From NCBI RefSeq assembly GCF_003576475.1, contig NZ_QWGR01000007.1, positions 192,799 through 256,798 of the forward strand: DNA of 64,000 nt, in the 5' to 3' direction. How positions within the stretch are numbered: position 1 is the first letter of the stretch; every line of letters starts with the position of its first letter. Positions 38,496 to 48,133 of the stretch are shown here, piece by piece. This DNA is from Maribellus luteus (GTDB lineage: Bacteria > Bacteroidota > Bacteroidia > Bacteroidales > Prolixibacteraceae). The notes under the pieces were generated by a model. That model saw only the letters and a list, made by a program, of their open reading frames with translations. It did no database searches and had not been told where the DNA came from. The position numbers and the translations under genes were made by a program.

Positions 38496-38963
38496 ATAAA
38501 AAACTATTGCTGGCATCCATCAGAACGTTTGATTCTGATTTTGCCTGATTATTACTTTGTAGCAGGTAGAAATAAGAAATTGAATAGCAGAACTATGTTT
38601 TTTTCGTATAGCCTATGAGCTACTGATCATTTTAATCAATTAGAAAAAAACACATTTATTATCGGGAATAATAATTCTATTACGATTCTAATCAAGAAGC
38701 ATCAAAAGTACGTCTTTTTATTGGGAGTACAAAACCTGCCTGCGAAGGGCTGAAACTGGCTGCCAGTAACGGTTGTTGTTCTCAAAACAATTTATTTACA
38801 GTATTTTCTGAAATGAGAAAGAGGGAATAAACGTCATAAAAACCCGGAATGGACATTCGAAAAGCAGGTAAAACGACAGAGGTAATAAGGCAAAATCCGT
38901 TCATCCTTTAACCGGATCAGCAAAGCGTGTTGCTTTCAGGCAAAACAGCCTTACCTTTGCGCC
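38496..38963. other. Divergent region upstream of the RRM and MFS genes
   Basis: About 470 bases without a gene. On the minus strand it is very AT-rich and probably holds a long leader for the RRM/cold-shock transcript. I cannot place the promoter. Confidence 0.45.
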
Positions 38964-40304
38964 ATGCAAAACCAGGCTTCGATAAAACAACGCTACAACG
39001 ACTTTTTGTTGAAACCCGCGAAAGTTCCTTTCTTTTACGGATGGGTGGTTCTGGTGGTGGCAACCGTGGGTATTCTGGCAAGCGCCCCCGGGCAAACGAT
39101 GGGCGTTTCCACATTTACCGATTATTTGCTTGAAAGTATCGGTATCAGCCGCGATCAGCTTAGCACTGCTTATATGTTTGGAACCATTGGCAGTTCGCTT
39201 ATATTGACTTATGCCGGAAAGATCTACGACCGCTACGGTGCCCGTTGGGTGGGAATGGGAACCTCTTTGTTGCTGGGAGCAGTGCTTGTTTTGCTGAGCC
39301 AGTCCGACCGAATAATCCGGCTGCTGGCTCCTGCTGCTTCGCCGGCCTATGTGGGAGTAGCCATTGCGGTACTCATTTTGTTCTTTTTTATGCTTCGTTT
39401 TGCGGGGCAGGGGGTATTGACCATGGTTTCGCGCAATATGCTTATGAAATGGTTCATCGCACGCCGGGGGCTGGTGAACGGCATTTCCTCTGTGTTTGTG
39501 GCGCTCGGGTTTTCGGTGGCACCGCTTACTTTCGATATGCTGATCCAGGGAACTTCCTGGCGAATGGCCTGGCTGTGGATGGCTTTGGCGATCGGCGTTT
39601 TCTTTACTGCCTTTGTTTTTGTCTTTTTCCGCGATAACCCCGAAGATCTGGGGATGATCCCGGATGGGGAGAAACACGGCAACCGCGAGCACAACGTAAC
39701 GATAAAGCCCTTTAAACAGTTTACCTTAAAGGAAGCCCGCAATAATCTTACCTTATGGCTTTTCGCCTTACCGCTGGCTATTTATGCCCTTTACATTACC
39801 GGTTTTACCTTTCACCTGGTTTCGCTTTTTGAAGCTGCCGGAATGGGGCGCGACCAGGCACTGGCGGTTTTTATTCCGGCTTCGTTTATTTCGGTAAGCT
39901 TTGCCCTGCTGGGTGGTTGGATAAGTGACCGGATTAAACTGGTTTACCTCCTTTACCTGATGTTGTTTGCCGAACTGCTAACCTTGGTTTGCATGGCGCA
40001 TATGTCTCCCGGTTTTTACTACGTGGGCTTTATTATTGGCAACGGCATTGTAAGCGGAATCTACAACGTGCTGATGGTGGTTACCTGGCCCCGTTACTAT
40101 GGCCGCGAGCACCTCGGGAAGATCACCGGCTTTGTAATGTCGCTGATTGTCTTCGGAAGTGCGCTGGGGCCCATTCTGTTCAGCCTTTCCTACACCCGCC
40201 TCGGAAGCTACAGTTACGGAATTTACAGCATGGTTCTGTTTATTGTGGCACTAAGCGCAATGAGCTACAAGGCCTGTAATCCTCAGGATAAACTTGAAAA
40301 TTAG
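38964..40304 (+). CDS. MFS transporter
   Basis: The 446-residue protein has about twelve helices. The loop 2-3 signature YAGKIYDRYGARWVG and the second-half GGWISDRIKLVYLLY match the major facilitator family. Similar proteins belong to the monocarboxylate/oxalate-formate antiporter group. The substrate is unknown. It is a single gene with no coupled neighbour. Confidence 0.87.
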   Translation: MQNQASIKQRYNDFLLKPAKVPFFYGWVVLVVATVGILASAPGQTMGVSTFTDYLLESIGISRDQLSTAYMFGTIGSSLILTYAGKIYDRYGARWVGMGTSLLLGAVLVLLSQSDRIIRLLAPAASPAYVGVAIAVLILFFFMLRFAGQGVLTMVSRNMLMKWFIARRGLVNGISSVFVALGFSVAPLTFDMLIQGTSWRMAWLWMALAIGVFFTAFVFVFFRDNPEDLGMIPDGEKHGNREHNVTIKPFKQFTLKEARNNLTLWLFALPLAIYALYITGFTFHLVSLFEAAGMGRDQALAVFIPASFISVSFALLGGWISDRIKLVYLLYLMLFAELLTLVCMAHMSPGFYYVGFIIGNGIVSGIYNVLMVVTWPRYYGREHLGKITGFVMSLIVFGSALGPILFSLSYTRLGSYSYGIYSMVLFIVALSAMSYKACNPQDKLEN

Positions 40305-40469
40305 CCGGCTCTTTTTGAAGTTTTTATGTCCCTCGATTTCAAATATCTGAAGTTCGTGCTTGGAAGCTCGCTACCGCTTTCCGGTAAACATTGTGTAAAT
40401 TGTTTTTGTTGAATCAGTGAGACCTCGAGAGCTTGCTGCCAGGAGTTTCACTAAACAATATTCACGCGA

Positions 40470-41114
40470 ATGAAGATAGACTTAAACCCACAGGTAGATA
40501 AATACCTGGTTGACGGATGTATGCGCTGCCAATACGGAGGGACTCCCCAATGCAAAGTAAACAGCTGGCGGGAAGAGCTGGAGACTTTGCGGCAGATCGT
40601 ATTGGAGTGCGGGCTAACCGAAGAAATAAAATGGGAGGTACCGTGTTACACCCTGGACGGAAAAAATGTACTGATTGTAAGCGCTTTTAAAGAGTATGCC
40701 TCTCTTAGCTTTTTCAAAGGCGTATTGCTAAAAGATTCGCACAAAATTCTGAGTCAGCATGGCGAAAGTTCCCAGTCTGTCCGTTTGGTGAAATTTACGA
40801 GTACTGCGGATATCGTCTGGCAACAGGATATTCTGAAAGAGTACGTTCAGGAAGCCATAGAGCTGGAAGAATCCGGAGCAAAAGTGGAATTTAAGAAGAA
40901 CCCCGAACCAATGCCTGCTGAGCTTCTTCAACAATTCATCGAGTATCCCGGATTTGAGAAAGCCTTTTATGCCCTCACTCCCGGGCGGCAACGGGGATAC
41001 ATTCTTTACTTTTCGCAACCGAAAAAGGCAGAAACCCGCCTGAGCCGTATAGAAGCCTGTAAAGACAATATTTTTAAGGGAATAGGCTTGCACGACCAAT
41101 ACCGAAGCAGGTAG
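40470..41114 (+). CDS. YdeI/OmpD-associated (DUF1801-type) protein
   Basis: The 214-residue soluble protein has an N-terminal cysteine-rich segment (CMRCQYGGTPQCKVN) before a DUF1801-like core (EIKWEVPCYTLDGKNVLIVSA, SLSFFKGVLL) and a C-terminal bacteriocin-protection-type region (GFEKAFYALTPGRQRGYILYF, KAETRLSRIEAC). The last part is the conserved R-G-Y segment of the YdeI/YjbR-like family. The function is not established. The extra Cys cluster is unusual. Confidence 0.8.
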   Translation: MKIDLNPQVDKYLVDGCMRCQYGGTPQCKVNSWREELETLRQIVLECGLTEEIKWEVPCYTLDGKNVLIVSAFKEYASLSFFKGVLLKDSHKILSQHGESSQSVRLVKFTSTADIVWQQDILKEYVQEAIELEESGAKVEFKKNPEPMPAELLQQFIEYPGFEKAFYALTPGRQRGYILYFSQPKKAETRLSRIEACKDNIFKGIGLHDQYRSR

Positions 41115-41265
41115 CAGTAACCCGTTCAGTAAAATCATCCGAAGGAACCATCGTCTGCTTCATTCGCTCAAAGTCTTACGCGTAAACACGTAATTATTAG
41201 CGCCTGGCAATACTTATAAACTGTAGGTATAATAATGATTGAGTTTAAAACCGGCAAACTGCACC

Positions 41266-42195
41266 ATGGCAGGTAGACAAAAATTTTACAGGGTGAAGGC
41301 ATTTAAAATCCATAGCATCGTTCTGATAATCTTAACGCTTATCGTAACCTTACCGGCAATGGCACACCCGACCGGTAACATGATTCAGGTAGGCGAAAAA
41401 GTTCTTTGGTCGTACATCCACCCGGTAGACGATCCCAGTCATCACGCCTGCATAATGATTGCGGAGAAAGATTCGGAACCAGAGCTGTTTCTCAAATCAG
41501 AGTATCCTGCCAGCGACTATATGTTGTCTCACAAAGGGAATGAAATTTACATCATAGAAAGACGCTATTTGCAGGCCCGGCAAGAGTTTGAAACAAGGAT
41601 TTTAAAATCAAAGGCAGGTGAAGAACCAACAGAAATATGGAGTTGGTTCAAAGACGAATGGCGCCTGGGAGAAGGAGGCTTTTTTATGGTTTCCGACACT
41701 CAAATTGTTTTTGGCAGTTATCCCGAAGTCTACAGTCTGACAAAGGGCGGAACGCCCACAAAGTATTTCGGGTTTAGCGATGCTGTAAAAAGGATAAGAG
41801 CCAATGAAAACAATCAAATTCTTTTGCTCGGAAATGAGGCTTGCTATTTGGTTCAGCACGACGGGACAATCGTAAAACAATGGGATGATTTAATTGACAA
41901 GGCCGTAACGGACGCACCGCTTAACCGGAACCAGGTGTTTGATGCTGACTACCACAAGGGAAGACTGCTGCTGGCTTACTGGGGACAAAGGTCGTTCGTT
42001 ATGATCGGTGAATCGGGAAAACGGAACATCATTTGGCAGCAGTCTGAACCACTCACACCGCATTGGGTGTCTTTTTGGGGTGATGAACTACTGCTGTTTT
42101 CCTCTGAGCTGATATTTGACGGAAGTACACCCCGGCCGCATTTGGTGTTATTCAAAGGGCCTGGCAACAAACAAATAATTTGGAGTTTACCATGA
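41266..42195 (+). CDS. Exported hypothetical protein, beta-propeller-like
   Basis: I start at the ATG at 41266. The frame begins at a TTG at 41239, but the ATG gives MAGRQKFYRVKAF ahead of a normal signal (to PAMAHP). The 309-residue mature part has repeated Trp/Gly strands (IWSWFKDEWRLGEG, IIWSLP) typical of a repeat beta structure. No family is recognised. The stop overlaps the next gene's ATG (ATGA), so they are coupled. Confidence 0.6.
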   Translation: MAGRQKFYRVKAFKIHSIVLIILTLIVTLPAMAHPTGNMIQVGEKVLWSYIHPVDDPSHHACIMIAEKDSEPELFLKSEYPASDYMLSHKGNEIYIIERRYLQARQEFETRILKSKAGEEPTEIWSWFKDEWRLGEGGFFMVSDTQIVFGSYPEVYSLTKGGTPTKYFGFSDAVKRIRANENNQILLLGNEACYLVQHDGTIVKQWDDLIDKAVTDAPLNRNQVFDADYHKGRLLLAYWGQRSFVMIGESGKRNIIWQQSEPLTPHWVSFWGDELLLFSSELIFDGSTPRPHLVLFKGPGNKQIIWSLP

Positions 42196-43079
42196 TCACG
42201 ATAAGAAATTTACTGTTTATTGTTTCCGTGCTTTGGGCGCAGGCTGTTGCAGCTCAAACGGAAAACGAAACAAAGACTGATTCTTTCAATACGGTATTGT
42301 TTAAAGTTACTTCTCCCGATAACAAGCACATTTCCTACCTGTTCGGAACCCACCATGCTTTTGGAAAGCCTTTTTTTGATTCCCTGACGGTTGCCAGTGA
42401 GGCGCTTCTTTCATGCCGCTTGCTGATCAAGGAGAACCTGAATATTCCCGGTAGTTTGGCGGAAGACATTATTAACCGAAGAACAACCCCCACCAAATGG
42501 GAACGCTACCTCGAAAAGGATGAGTACAGCTACGCCCGGGCTCTTTTTGGAGGCAGCAGGCTCGACTTTGATAAAATGACTCCGGCCGAATTGTATGCCT
42601 TTTTAAGCCGGCGTTACAAGGAAAAGGTGTGTATCGCGAAAGATCCGACAGCCAATTATGGCTCGCTCGATGATTACGTTGAATCGCTTGCCCGGGAAAA
42701 TCAATTGGAAGTACTCGGACTGGAAACCACCGAAGACCAGGTTTCGCTTATCAACAAAGACGTGGAAGACATGCCCCGTAAAGTGCATAGAAAGAGGCTG
42801 AGCAGAATGATTGCCCGAATGAAAGCCGGAAGCCGCGACCTTTGCCCGGAAGTTGAATGGTACCGGAAAATGGATATTGACTTCAGAATGGACCAGCCCT
42901 GCCGGAACACTTTGGTGCTAACCGATCGCAATAACAAATGGATGCAGCAAATTCAGCAGCATGTAAAAACCGAAAGTTGCTTTATCGCAGTTGGGTTGAG
43001 CCACTTAATGTTTCAATGCGGGTTGATCAGCCAGCTGAAGGATTTGGGGTACACGGTAACACCGGTCGAAGTAAAATAA
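42192..43079 (+). CDS. TraB/GumN-family exported protein
   Basis: The 295-residue protein starts at the ATG at 42192 with a signal peptide ending AVAAQT. The core has HISYLFGTHHAFGKPFF near the N-terminus and SCFIAVGLSHLMFQCGLISQLKD at the end, the two conserved ends of the TraB/GumN (Tiki-like) fold. Tiki proteins are metalloproteases, and the GTHH and GLSH histidines are in the expected places. The gene is translationally coupled to the upstream one. The substrate is unknown. Confidence 0.8.
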   Translation: MITIRNLLFIVSVLWAQAVAAQTENETKTDSFNTVLFKVTSPDNKHISYLFGTHHAFGKPFFDSLTVASEALLSCRLLIKENLNIPGSLAEDIINRRTTPTKWERYLEKDEYSYARALFGGSRLDFDKMTPAELYAFLSRRYKEKVCIAKDPTANYGSLDDYVESLARENQLEVLGLETTEDQVSLINKDVEDMPRKVHRKRLSRMIARMKAGSRDLCPEVEWYRKMDIDFRMDQPCRNTLVLTDRNNKWMQQIQQHVKTESCFIAVGLSHLMFQCGLISQLKDLGYTVTPVEVK

Positions 43080-43283
43080 AGTGCATGCCGGAACTTAGCA
43101 TCCGGTCTAAATTCATTTCCCGGGCAATTTCAATCATCGTTTTTTACTAAATTAGTACGCGTTTGTAAGTATATAGGCAAGTACAAATACTTATAAACGA
43201 CCAGAGCCCATTTAACAAAACAACCAGAAAAATAGAATGCTGCATATGCCCGAAATAAAGCACATATTTAAAAACCAAATACT

Positions 43284-44291
43284 ATGAAAAGAACTAAGCT
43301 GCTAATCACTATTTCATTGATCTTCATTTGCGGCTACATTTTTGGCCAAAATCAAGAAATAGAAAATCTTGTCAAAGAAGGAATTGAATTTCATGACAAA
43401 GGAGAATATAAAAAAGCAATAGAAATCTATCAAAAAGCCTTAAAAATTGATCCGAACTCAAGTCTTGTAAATTATGAAATTGCGTTCTCTTATTTTTCTG
43501 ACAAAGACTATAAGAATGCAGAATCATATAGTAAAAAAGTCATTGACCTAAACGACGGGAATATTTTAGCTGCATACATTACTTACGGAAATGCGCTTGA
43601 CATGCAGGGGCAAACCAAAAAGGCAATAAAATATTACGAGAAAGCGATGAAAGATTTTGACTATTATCTTTTGTATTACAATTATGCCATTACCTGTTTT
43701 AATTCGGGTGAGACAGATAAAGCTTATGACTCAGTTTTAAAGGCAATTAATAATAATTCGTCACATGCCAGTAGCCACTTAGTTTTGAGTAAAATAATGG
43801 AAAAGAAAGGTTCAAGAATTAAGGCCATGCTTCCGTTGTATTTTTTCTTGTTGTTGGAACCAAATTCAAGCAGGTCGGCAATCGAATATCAAACTCTGAG
43901 AAATTATATTGATCATGGAGTTTCACAAACTTCAGAAAAAAACATAGACGTCGTAGTTCCAATGAACAATGACCCTGATTTTGGCGCAGCTGAAATGATG
44001 ATCAGTTTATCAAAAGCATCAAATAGTTTGGAAGAAAACAAAGGAAAATCAGAGTTTGAATTATTTGCTGAAAATAATGACGGGCTTTTCAAAATTTTGG
44101 GAGAACTAAAAAAAGATAACTCAGGATTCTGGTGGGATTTTTATGTTACCTTCTTTTATGAGATAGCAAATAATGATTTAACAAAACCATATAGCTATTA
44201 TATATCTTTATCGAAAGGTGAGGAGATAAATAAATGGATTGAAGATAATAAAGCCGAGTTTGAAAAATTTGAAAACTGGGCTAATAACTAA
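43284..44291 (+). CDS. Exported TPR-repeat protein
   Basis: The 335-residue protein has a signal peptide (to YIFGQN) and several tetratricopeptide repeats in the first 170 residues (EFHDKGEYKKAIEIYQKALK, YGNALDMQGQTKKAIKYYEK). The second half (about 210-335) is acidic and shows no repeat. Low GC compared with the surrounding genes suggests transfer. The role cannot be given; TPRs bind other proteins. Confidence 0.7.
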   Translation: MKRTKLLITISLIFICGYIFGQNQEIENLVKEGIEFHDKGEYKKAIEIYQKALKIDPNSSLVNYEIAFSYFSDKDYKNAESYSKKVIDLNDGNILAAYITYGNALDMQGQTKKAIKYYEKAMKDFDYYLLYYNYAITCFNSGETDKAYDSVLKAINNNSSHASSHLVLSKIMEKKGSRIKAMLPLYFFLLLEPNSSRSAIEYQTLRNYIDHGVSQTSEKNIDVVVPMNNDPDFGAAEMMISLSKASNSLEENKGKSEFELFAENNDGLFKILGELKKDNSGFWWDFYVTFFYEIANNDLTKPYSYYISLSKGEEINKWIEDNKAEFEKFENWANN

Positions 44292-44409
44292 GAATAGGAG
44301 ACGTGGTAAGATTACTATTGCAATCAGGTTATTTAGTGCATTGGCTTTCTATATAGTCAAGTTCACAATTTGTCCAATCTTAACACCAGTACAAAAAAGG
44401 AGATGAAAT

Positions 44410-45000
44410 ATGATAAAGGAGGATTTACAAAAGCAGATAGAGTTTATTAAGGAAATTGATAAAATAAAATACATCCGGAGAAGGACCAAATTGTTTAACA
44501 GCGACCGAAATGAAAACGATGCTGAACATAGCTGGCATTTGGCCCTGATGGCAATGGTTTTAAGCGAATATGCCGACGAGAAGATTGATTTGTGTAAAGT
44601 GATAAAAATGGTACTGATACACGATATTGTGGAAATTGATGCCGGAGACACATTTATTTACGATGAAAATAAAAATCACGAGAATACAGCGGAAGAACTA
44701 AAATCGGCCAAACGGATTTTTGGGATTTTACCCGAGAAGCAAGCTGCGGAATTCATCGAACTATGGACCGAATTTGAAGACGGGATTTCGAACGAAGCAA
44801 AGTTTGCCAGATCAATGGACAGGCTTGAACCTTTGTTGCAGAATACATCCAATAACGGAGGAACGTGGAAAGAATTCGGGGTAAAATATGAAACGGTTTA
44901 TGAGAAGAAAAAAGCGATCCGAAACGGCTCCAAAGAATTATGGGAGTTCGCAGAAAACCTTCTGAGTGACAGCGTAAAAAAGGGAATACTAACGAAATAA
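44410..45000 (+). CDS. HD-domain phosphohydrolase, YfbR/HDDC2-like
   Basis: The 196-residue protein has the HD signature: DAEHSWHLALMAM, the pair HD in VLIHDIVEIDAGDTF, and D later in RSMDRLEP. HDDC2/YfbR-type members are 5'-deoxynucleotidases acting on dNMPs. A clear ribosome-binding site (AAGGAGATG) lies before the ATG at 44410. It is not clearly in an operon with its neighbours. Confidence 0.88.
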   Translation: MIKEDLQKQIEFIKEIDKIKYIRRRTKLFNSDRNENDAEHSWHLALMAMVLSEYADEKIDLCKVIKMVLIHDIVEIDAGDTFIYDENKNHENTAEELKSAKRIFGILPEKQAAEFIELWTEFEDGISNEAKFARSMDRLEPLLQNTSNNGGTWKEFGVKYETVYEKKKAIRNGSKELWEFAENLLSDSVKKGILTK

Positions 45001-45046
45001 ATACTGTTTGCAACACGCAGCAGATCAAAACCTGAGAAGAGAAGTT

Positions 45047-46531
45047 ATGCATAGCCACGTTGAAAATAAACAGGATACTAAAAGCCAAGCGGCTGCAAGT
45101 GCCGGCGCTCAAGAGCAAAATACCGGGGGATCAGCACTTCAGGTAGTGGATCATCGACCCGAAACAATTGCCCAGCGCCGACTCCGGGAGATAAGCAACA
45201 ACACTCCGCAGACGACGCAGTTAAGGGCTTACCGGAAAGCTGCCAATAACAGTCCGGAAATAAAACAGTCGGCTCAAACCGCCGGTATTATTCAACGGGT
45301 GCTTATCAACATAGAAGGATATGAGGGACCGCAGTTGGACACGGAAGAAGAGGGCATGGCTACTATCAAAGCTTACCTCCGGCAATTGATCGATGATCAT
45401 AATGAAGAGGGCATACTTAGACTCATTGAACAGATTGTACAAGAGGATGTAGCTAAACTCCCTGAAATTACAGCTTACAGAAGAGAGTACCAGGAGCAGT
45501 TAATGGCACCTGTGCCCCAGGCAGATGATGCAACACATTTATCGGAAGCTTTGGGAAGCCCCGTTGGCCAGCGAACAGACCATGCAATTCCGCCGTCGAT
45601 CCACCGCTTTTGGTCGGGAGGCCCGCTGTCGGAATCGGCCCTGGAAACCATGTTGGAAGCATCCGGAAAAACAGAGGGTACTCCCTGGGCACACACTCTT
45701 TGGTATTCACGAAACTTTGAAGAAGGCATAAAAAAACCTTGGGCACTTTTTGGTCAGGAAGGAACAGACTACAGGGCCGATCAATCAAAAATTACGAAAA
45801 GAGATGCACAAAGAAGACAGCTGATAGAGAGCGGATATAACATTCGGGCTATCGAAGAACTGGTGGCTGAGGGGCCTTCTACATCCGGAGTAACGGCTGA
45901 CGAATTAAACCTGGCTTCAGGGATGGCTGCAAACTCGGTAAATGCCGGTCGTGGCTACGACGATCTAAAATATTTCTCCGACATTGCCCGTTTGATGTAC
46001 CTGCATGCCGAAGGAGGCCATCACATGGACGTGGATATCGGGTTGGGAGACATGGACATGCATCAGCAGTATTACCACAACGACGCTGGCGGTCAGGTTC
46101 CGTTGCTGGGGACTTTGGCCCGTGACATGACAATTGAGGGAGGTGGACAGGAAGTAGCTCCCCACCTTGTCCGGGCAAAAAAATACCGGGACAATCCCTA
46201 TTCGGGCGGTGTGGATGAAGCGCAATACAGAGAAGCCGTAACAGCATTGGCCTCGCGGTCGAAAGCCGGGGCCGGAATGTACAATGCCCTTATTGCATCG
46301 CAGCCCGGAACCGTAAATTTACAGGCGGCAATTGATCGGATCATGCGGAGTATGCGAAAAGAAAACCCGGCAGAACGAACTTTGTCTACCGGTATGGGAG
46401 CCAATCCTGAACTGCTGGCCGGAGTCCGGGGTGGCGAAGGGTACAACGAACGGCTGGATGTTGGCGCAGCAGCGTCGGTACCTCCGTATCTGCTCCGGCT
46501 CGAACATCTGACAGAGGAAAGTCAACGGTAA
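45047..46531 (+). CDS. Putative injected toxin: contractile-injection-type leader plus TcdA/TcdB-like glycosyltransferase domain
   Basis: From the ATG at 45047 (GAGAAGAG upstream) the protein has 494 residues. Residues about 34-86 (DHRPETIAQRRLREISNN, then NNSPEIKQSAQ) strongly resemble the N-terminal segment of DUF4157-type and extracellular contractile injection system cargo in Bacteroidota. This comes from memory. The C-terminal part holds IPPSIHRFWSGGP (I185 in IHRFW), SDIARLMYLHAEGG (about 311-324) and D328-V-D330, the DxD motif of GT-A fold glycosyltransferases. The spacing matches TcdA/TcdB-type or sugar-binding Gly_transf_sug proteins. It would glycosylate a target after delivery. No immunity gene or injection system is visible in the window. 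An intracellular glycosyltransferase is an alternative. Confidence 0.7.
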   Translation: MHSHVENKQDTKSQAAASAGAQEQNTGGSALQVVDHRPETIAQRRLREISNNTPQTTQLRAYRKAANNSPEIKQSAQTAGIIQRVLINIEGYEGPQLDTEEEGMATIKAYLRQLIDDHNEEGILRLIEQIVQEDVAKLPEITAYRREYQEQLMAPVPQADDATHLSEALGSPVGQRTDHAIPPSIHRFWSGGPLSESALETMLEASGKTEGTPWAHTLWYSRNFEEGIKKPWALFGQEGTDYRADQSKITKRDAQRRQLIESGYNIRAIEELVAEGPSTSGVTADELNLASGMAANSVNAGRGYDDLKYFSDIARLMYLHAEGGHHMDVDIGLGDMDMHQQYYHNDAGGQVPLLGTLARDMTIEGGGQEVAPHLVRAKKYRDNPYSGGVDEAQYREAVTALASRSKAGAGMYNALIASQPGTVNLQAAIDRIMRSMRKENPAERTLSTGMGANPELLAGVRGGEGYNERLDVGAAASVPPYLLRLEHLTEESQR

Positions 46532-46643
46532 TGGCACGGCATGCCTCGAATTCATAAATAAAAAGCTATATAAACAATAAAGGCCGCTTATACAGGCGTT
46601 TGTTTAATCCACTACCCATAATTTTAATTGAAACAATTACTCC

Positions 46644-47600
46644 ATGCAACCAATAAAAATCTCAACTGCCCAGTTTGAAAACAAGAGCGGCGATAAAAAC
46701 TACAATCTATCGGTAATCGAAAACCTGGCGCAAAAGGCAGCGCAGGAAGGATCGGATGTTATTGCCTTTCACGAATGCTCGCTTACCGGCTATACTTTTG
46801 CCCGGAAGCTTTCGCGCAGCCAGATGCTCGACCTGGCCGAGTTGATACCCGAAGGCCCCACTATTGAACGGTTAACCCAAATTGCCCGGCAGAATAACAT
46901 CGTGGTTTTGGCCGGACTGTTTGAAAAAGACAAACACGATAATCTGTACAAGGCCTATGTATGCGTAGATGCAAACGGTTTGGTAGCCAAATACCGCAAG
47001 TTACATCCGTTTATTAATCCGCATTTAACCGCCGGCGACAGCTACTGCGTATTTGAAATCAAGGGCTGGAAATGCGGCATATTGATTTGTTACGACAACA
47101 ACGTCATCGAAAATGTGCGGGCCACCCGGCTTTTGGGGGCCGATGTTATTTTTATGCCACACGTAACCATGTGCACGCCATCAACCAGGCCGGGCGCCGG
47201 TTTTGTGGATCCCAAATTATGGGAGAACCGCGCACTCGACCCGACTTCGCTGCGGCTGGAGTTCGACGGAATGAAGGGGAGAAGCTGGCTGATGAAATGG
47301 CTCCCGGCACGGGCTTACGACAATGGCATTTATGCCGTATTCTCGAATCCGATTGGTATGGACGACGACCAGCTGAAAAATGGTTGTTCGATGATTATCG
47401 ATCCTTTTGGCGATGTAATTGCCGAATGCCGCTCGTTCAACAACGAAATGGTGACTGCCACACTTTCGCCCGAAAAACTACGCCAGGCCGGCGGATACCG
47501 CTACATACAGGCGCGACGGCCGGAACTGTACAAGCACATTATCGGGCAAAACCATGTACCCGAGCAAAAAGTAGTGTGGCTAAACCCGGAAAACACATAA
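46644..47600 (+). CDS. Carbon-nitrogen hydrolase (nitrilase superfamily)
   Basis: The 318-residue protein has the complete Glu-Lys-Cys triad: E44 in AFHECSLTGY, K119 in YRKLHPF and C149 in GILICYDNNVIENVR. The long insertion with DPKLWENRALDP (about 190-202) is not typical of the smallest amidases. It should hydrolyse amide or nitrile bonds; the substrate is unknown. It is a single gene with a moderate-GC sequence, unlike the TPR gene. Confidence 0.88.
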   Translation: MQPIKISTAQFENKSGDKNYNLSVIENLAQKAAQEGSDVIAFHECSLTGYTFARKLSRSQMLDLAELIPEGPTIERLTQIARQNNIVVLAGLFEKDKHDNLYKAYVCVDANGLVAKYRKLHPFINPHLTAGDSYCVFEIKGWKCGILICYDNNVIENVRATRLLGADVIFMPHVTMCTPSTRPGAGFVDPKLWENRALDPTSLRLEFDGMKGRSWLMKWLPARAYDNGIYAVFSNPIGMDDDQLKNGCSMIIDPFGDVIAECRSFNNEMVTATLSPEKLRQAGGYRYIQARRPELYKHIIGQNHVPEQKVVWLNPENT

Positions 47601-47697
47601 AACAGCGCCGGACGAATTCAATCTGAAACAAAACGATTCAACCAAACAAATAAGAAATGTTGGGCAGAAGTTTTTGCCATGATTCAAAACGCTCAAA

Positions 47698-48081
47698 ATG
47701 CAAATAAGAAAATACAACAAGATTACCGACGAAGCGAAGCTGATGCAAATGATCTGCGACGAAGAAGGCTGGGATTATGCCGATAAAAGCATGGCCGAAA
47801 AATACAAGGCAGCCCTGGAGTCTTCCGTTACCTATGTGGCCTGCGAGGGCGGTACTTTATGCGGATATTCACGCTCTTTAAACGATTGCGGATTTTACAT
47901 ATATGTCTGCGATTTGCTGGTAAAGCCGGCCTTCAGAGGAAAAGAGATCGGAAAGAAGCTGGTGGAATGCTTGCAGGCTGATTACCCCGGCCAAACGGTT
48001 TATGTAATGTCGGATGTGGATGCTTACTATCAAAAGGTGGAGTATCCACGCATCGGGTCCATTTTCGAAGTTCCCGCATGA
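47698..48081 (+). CDS. GNAT-family N-acetyltransferase
   Basis: The 127-residue protein is short for a GNAT but has the acetyl-CoA loop in LLVKPAFRGKEIGKKLVECL (about 73-92), the motif R-G-x-x-I-G-K. It starts MQIRKYNKITDEAKLMQMI and ends VEYPRIGSIFEVPA. The substrate is unknown. It stands between the nitrilase gene and the convergent YkgJ-type gene. Confidence 0.85.
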   Translation: MQIRKYNKITDEAKLMQMICDEEGWDYADKSMAEKYKAALESSVTYVACEGGTLCGYSRSLNDCGFYIYVCDLLVKPAFRGKEIGKKLVECLQADYPGQTVYVMSDVDAYYQKVEYPRIGSIFEVPA

Positions 48082-48133
48082 AGTAAGGTACATCCCCGGT
48101 ATTTATACACAAATCAAACACCAACAAGCTGGG

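Noticed and set aside
45008-45046. TTG start for the toxin-like gene
   Set aside because: The ATG at 45047 has a ribosome-binding site and the extra residues are not similar to the family leader.
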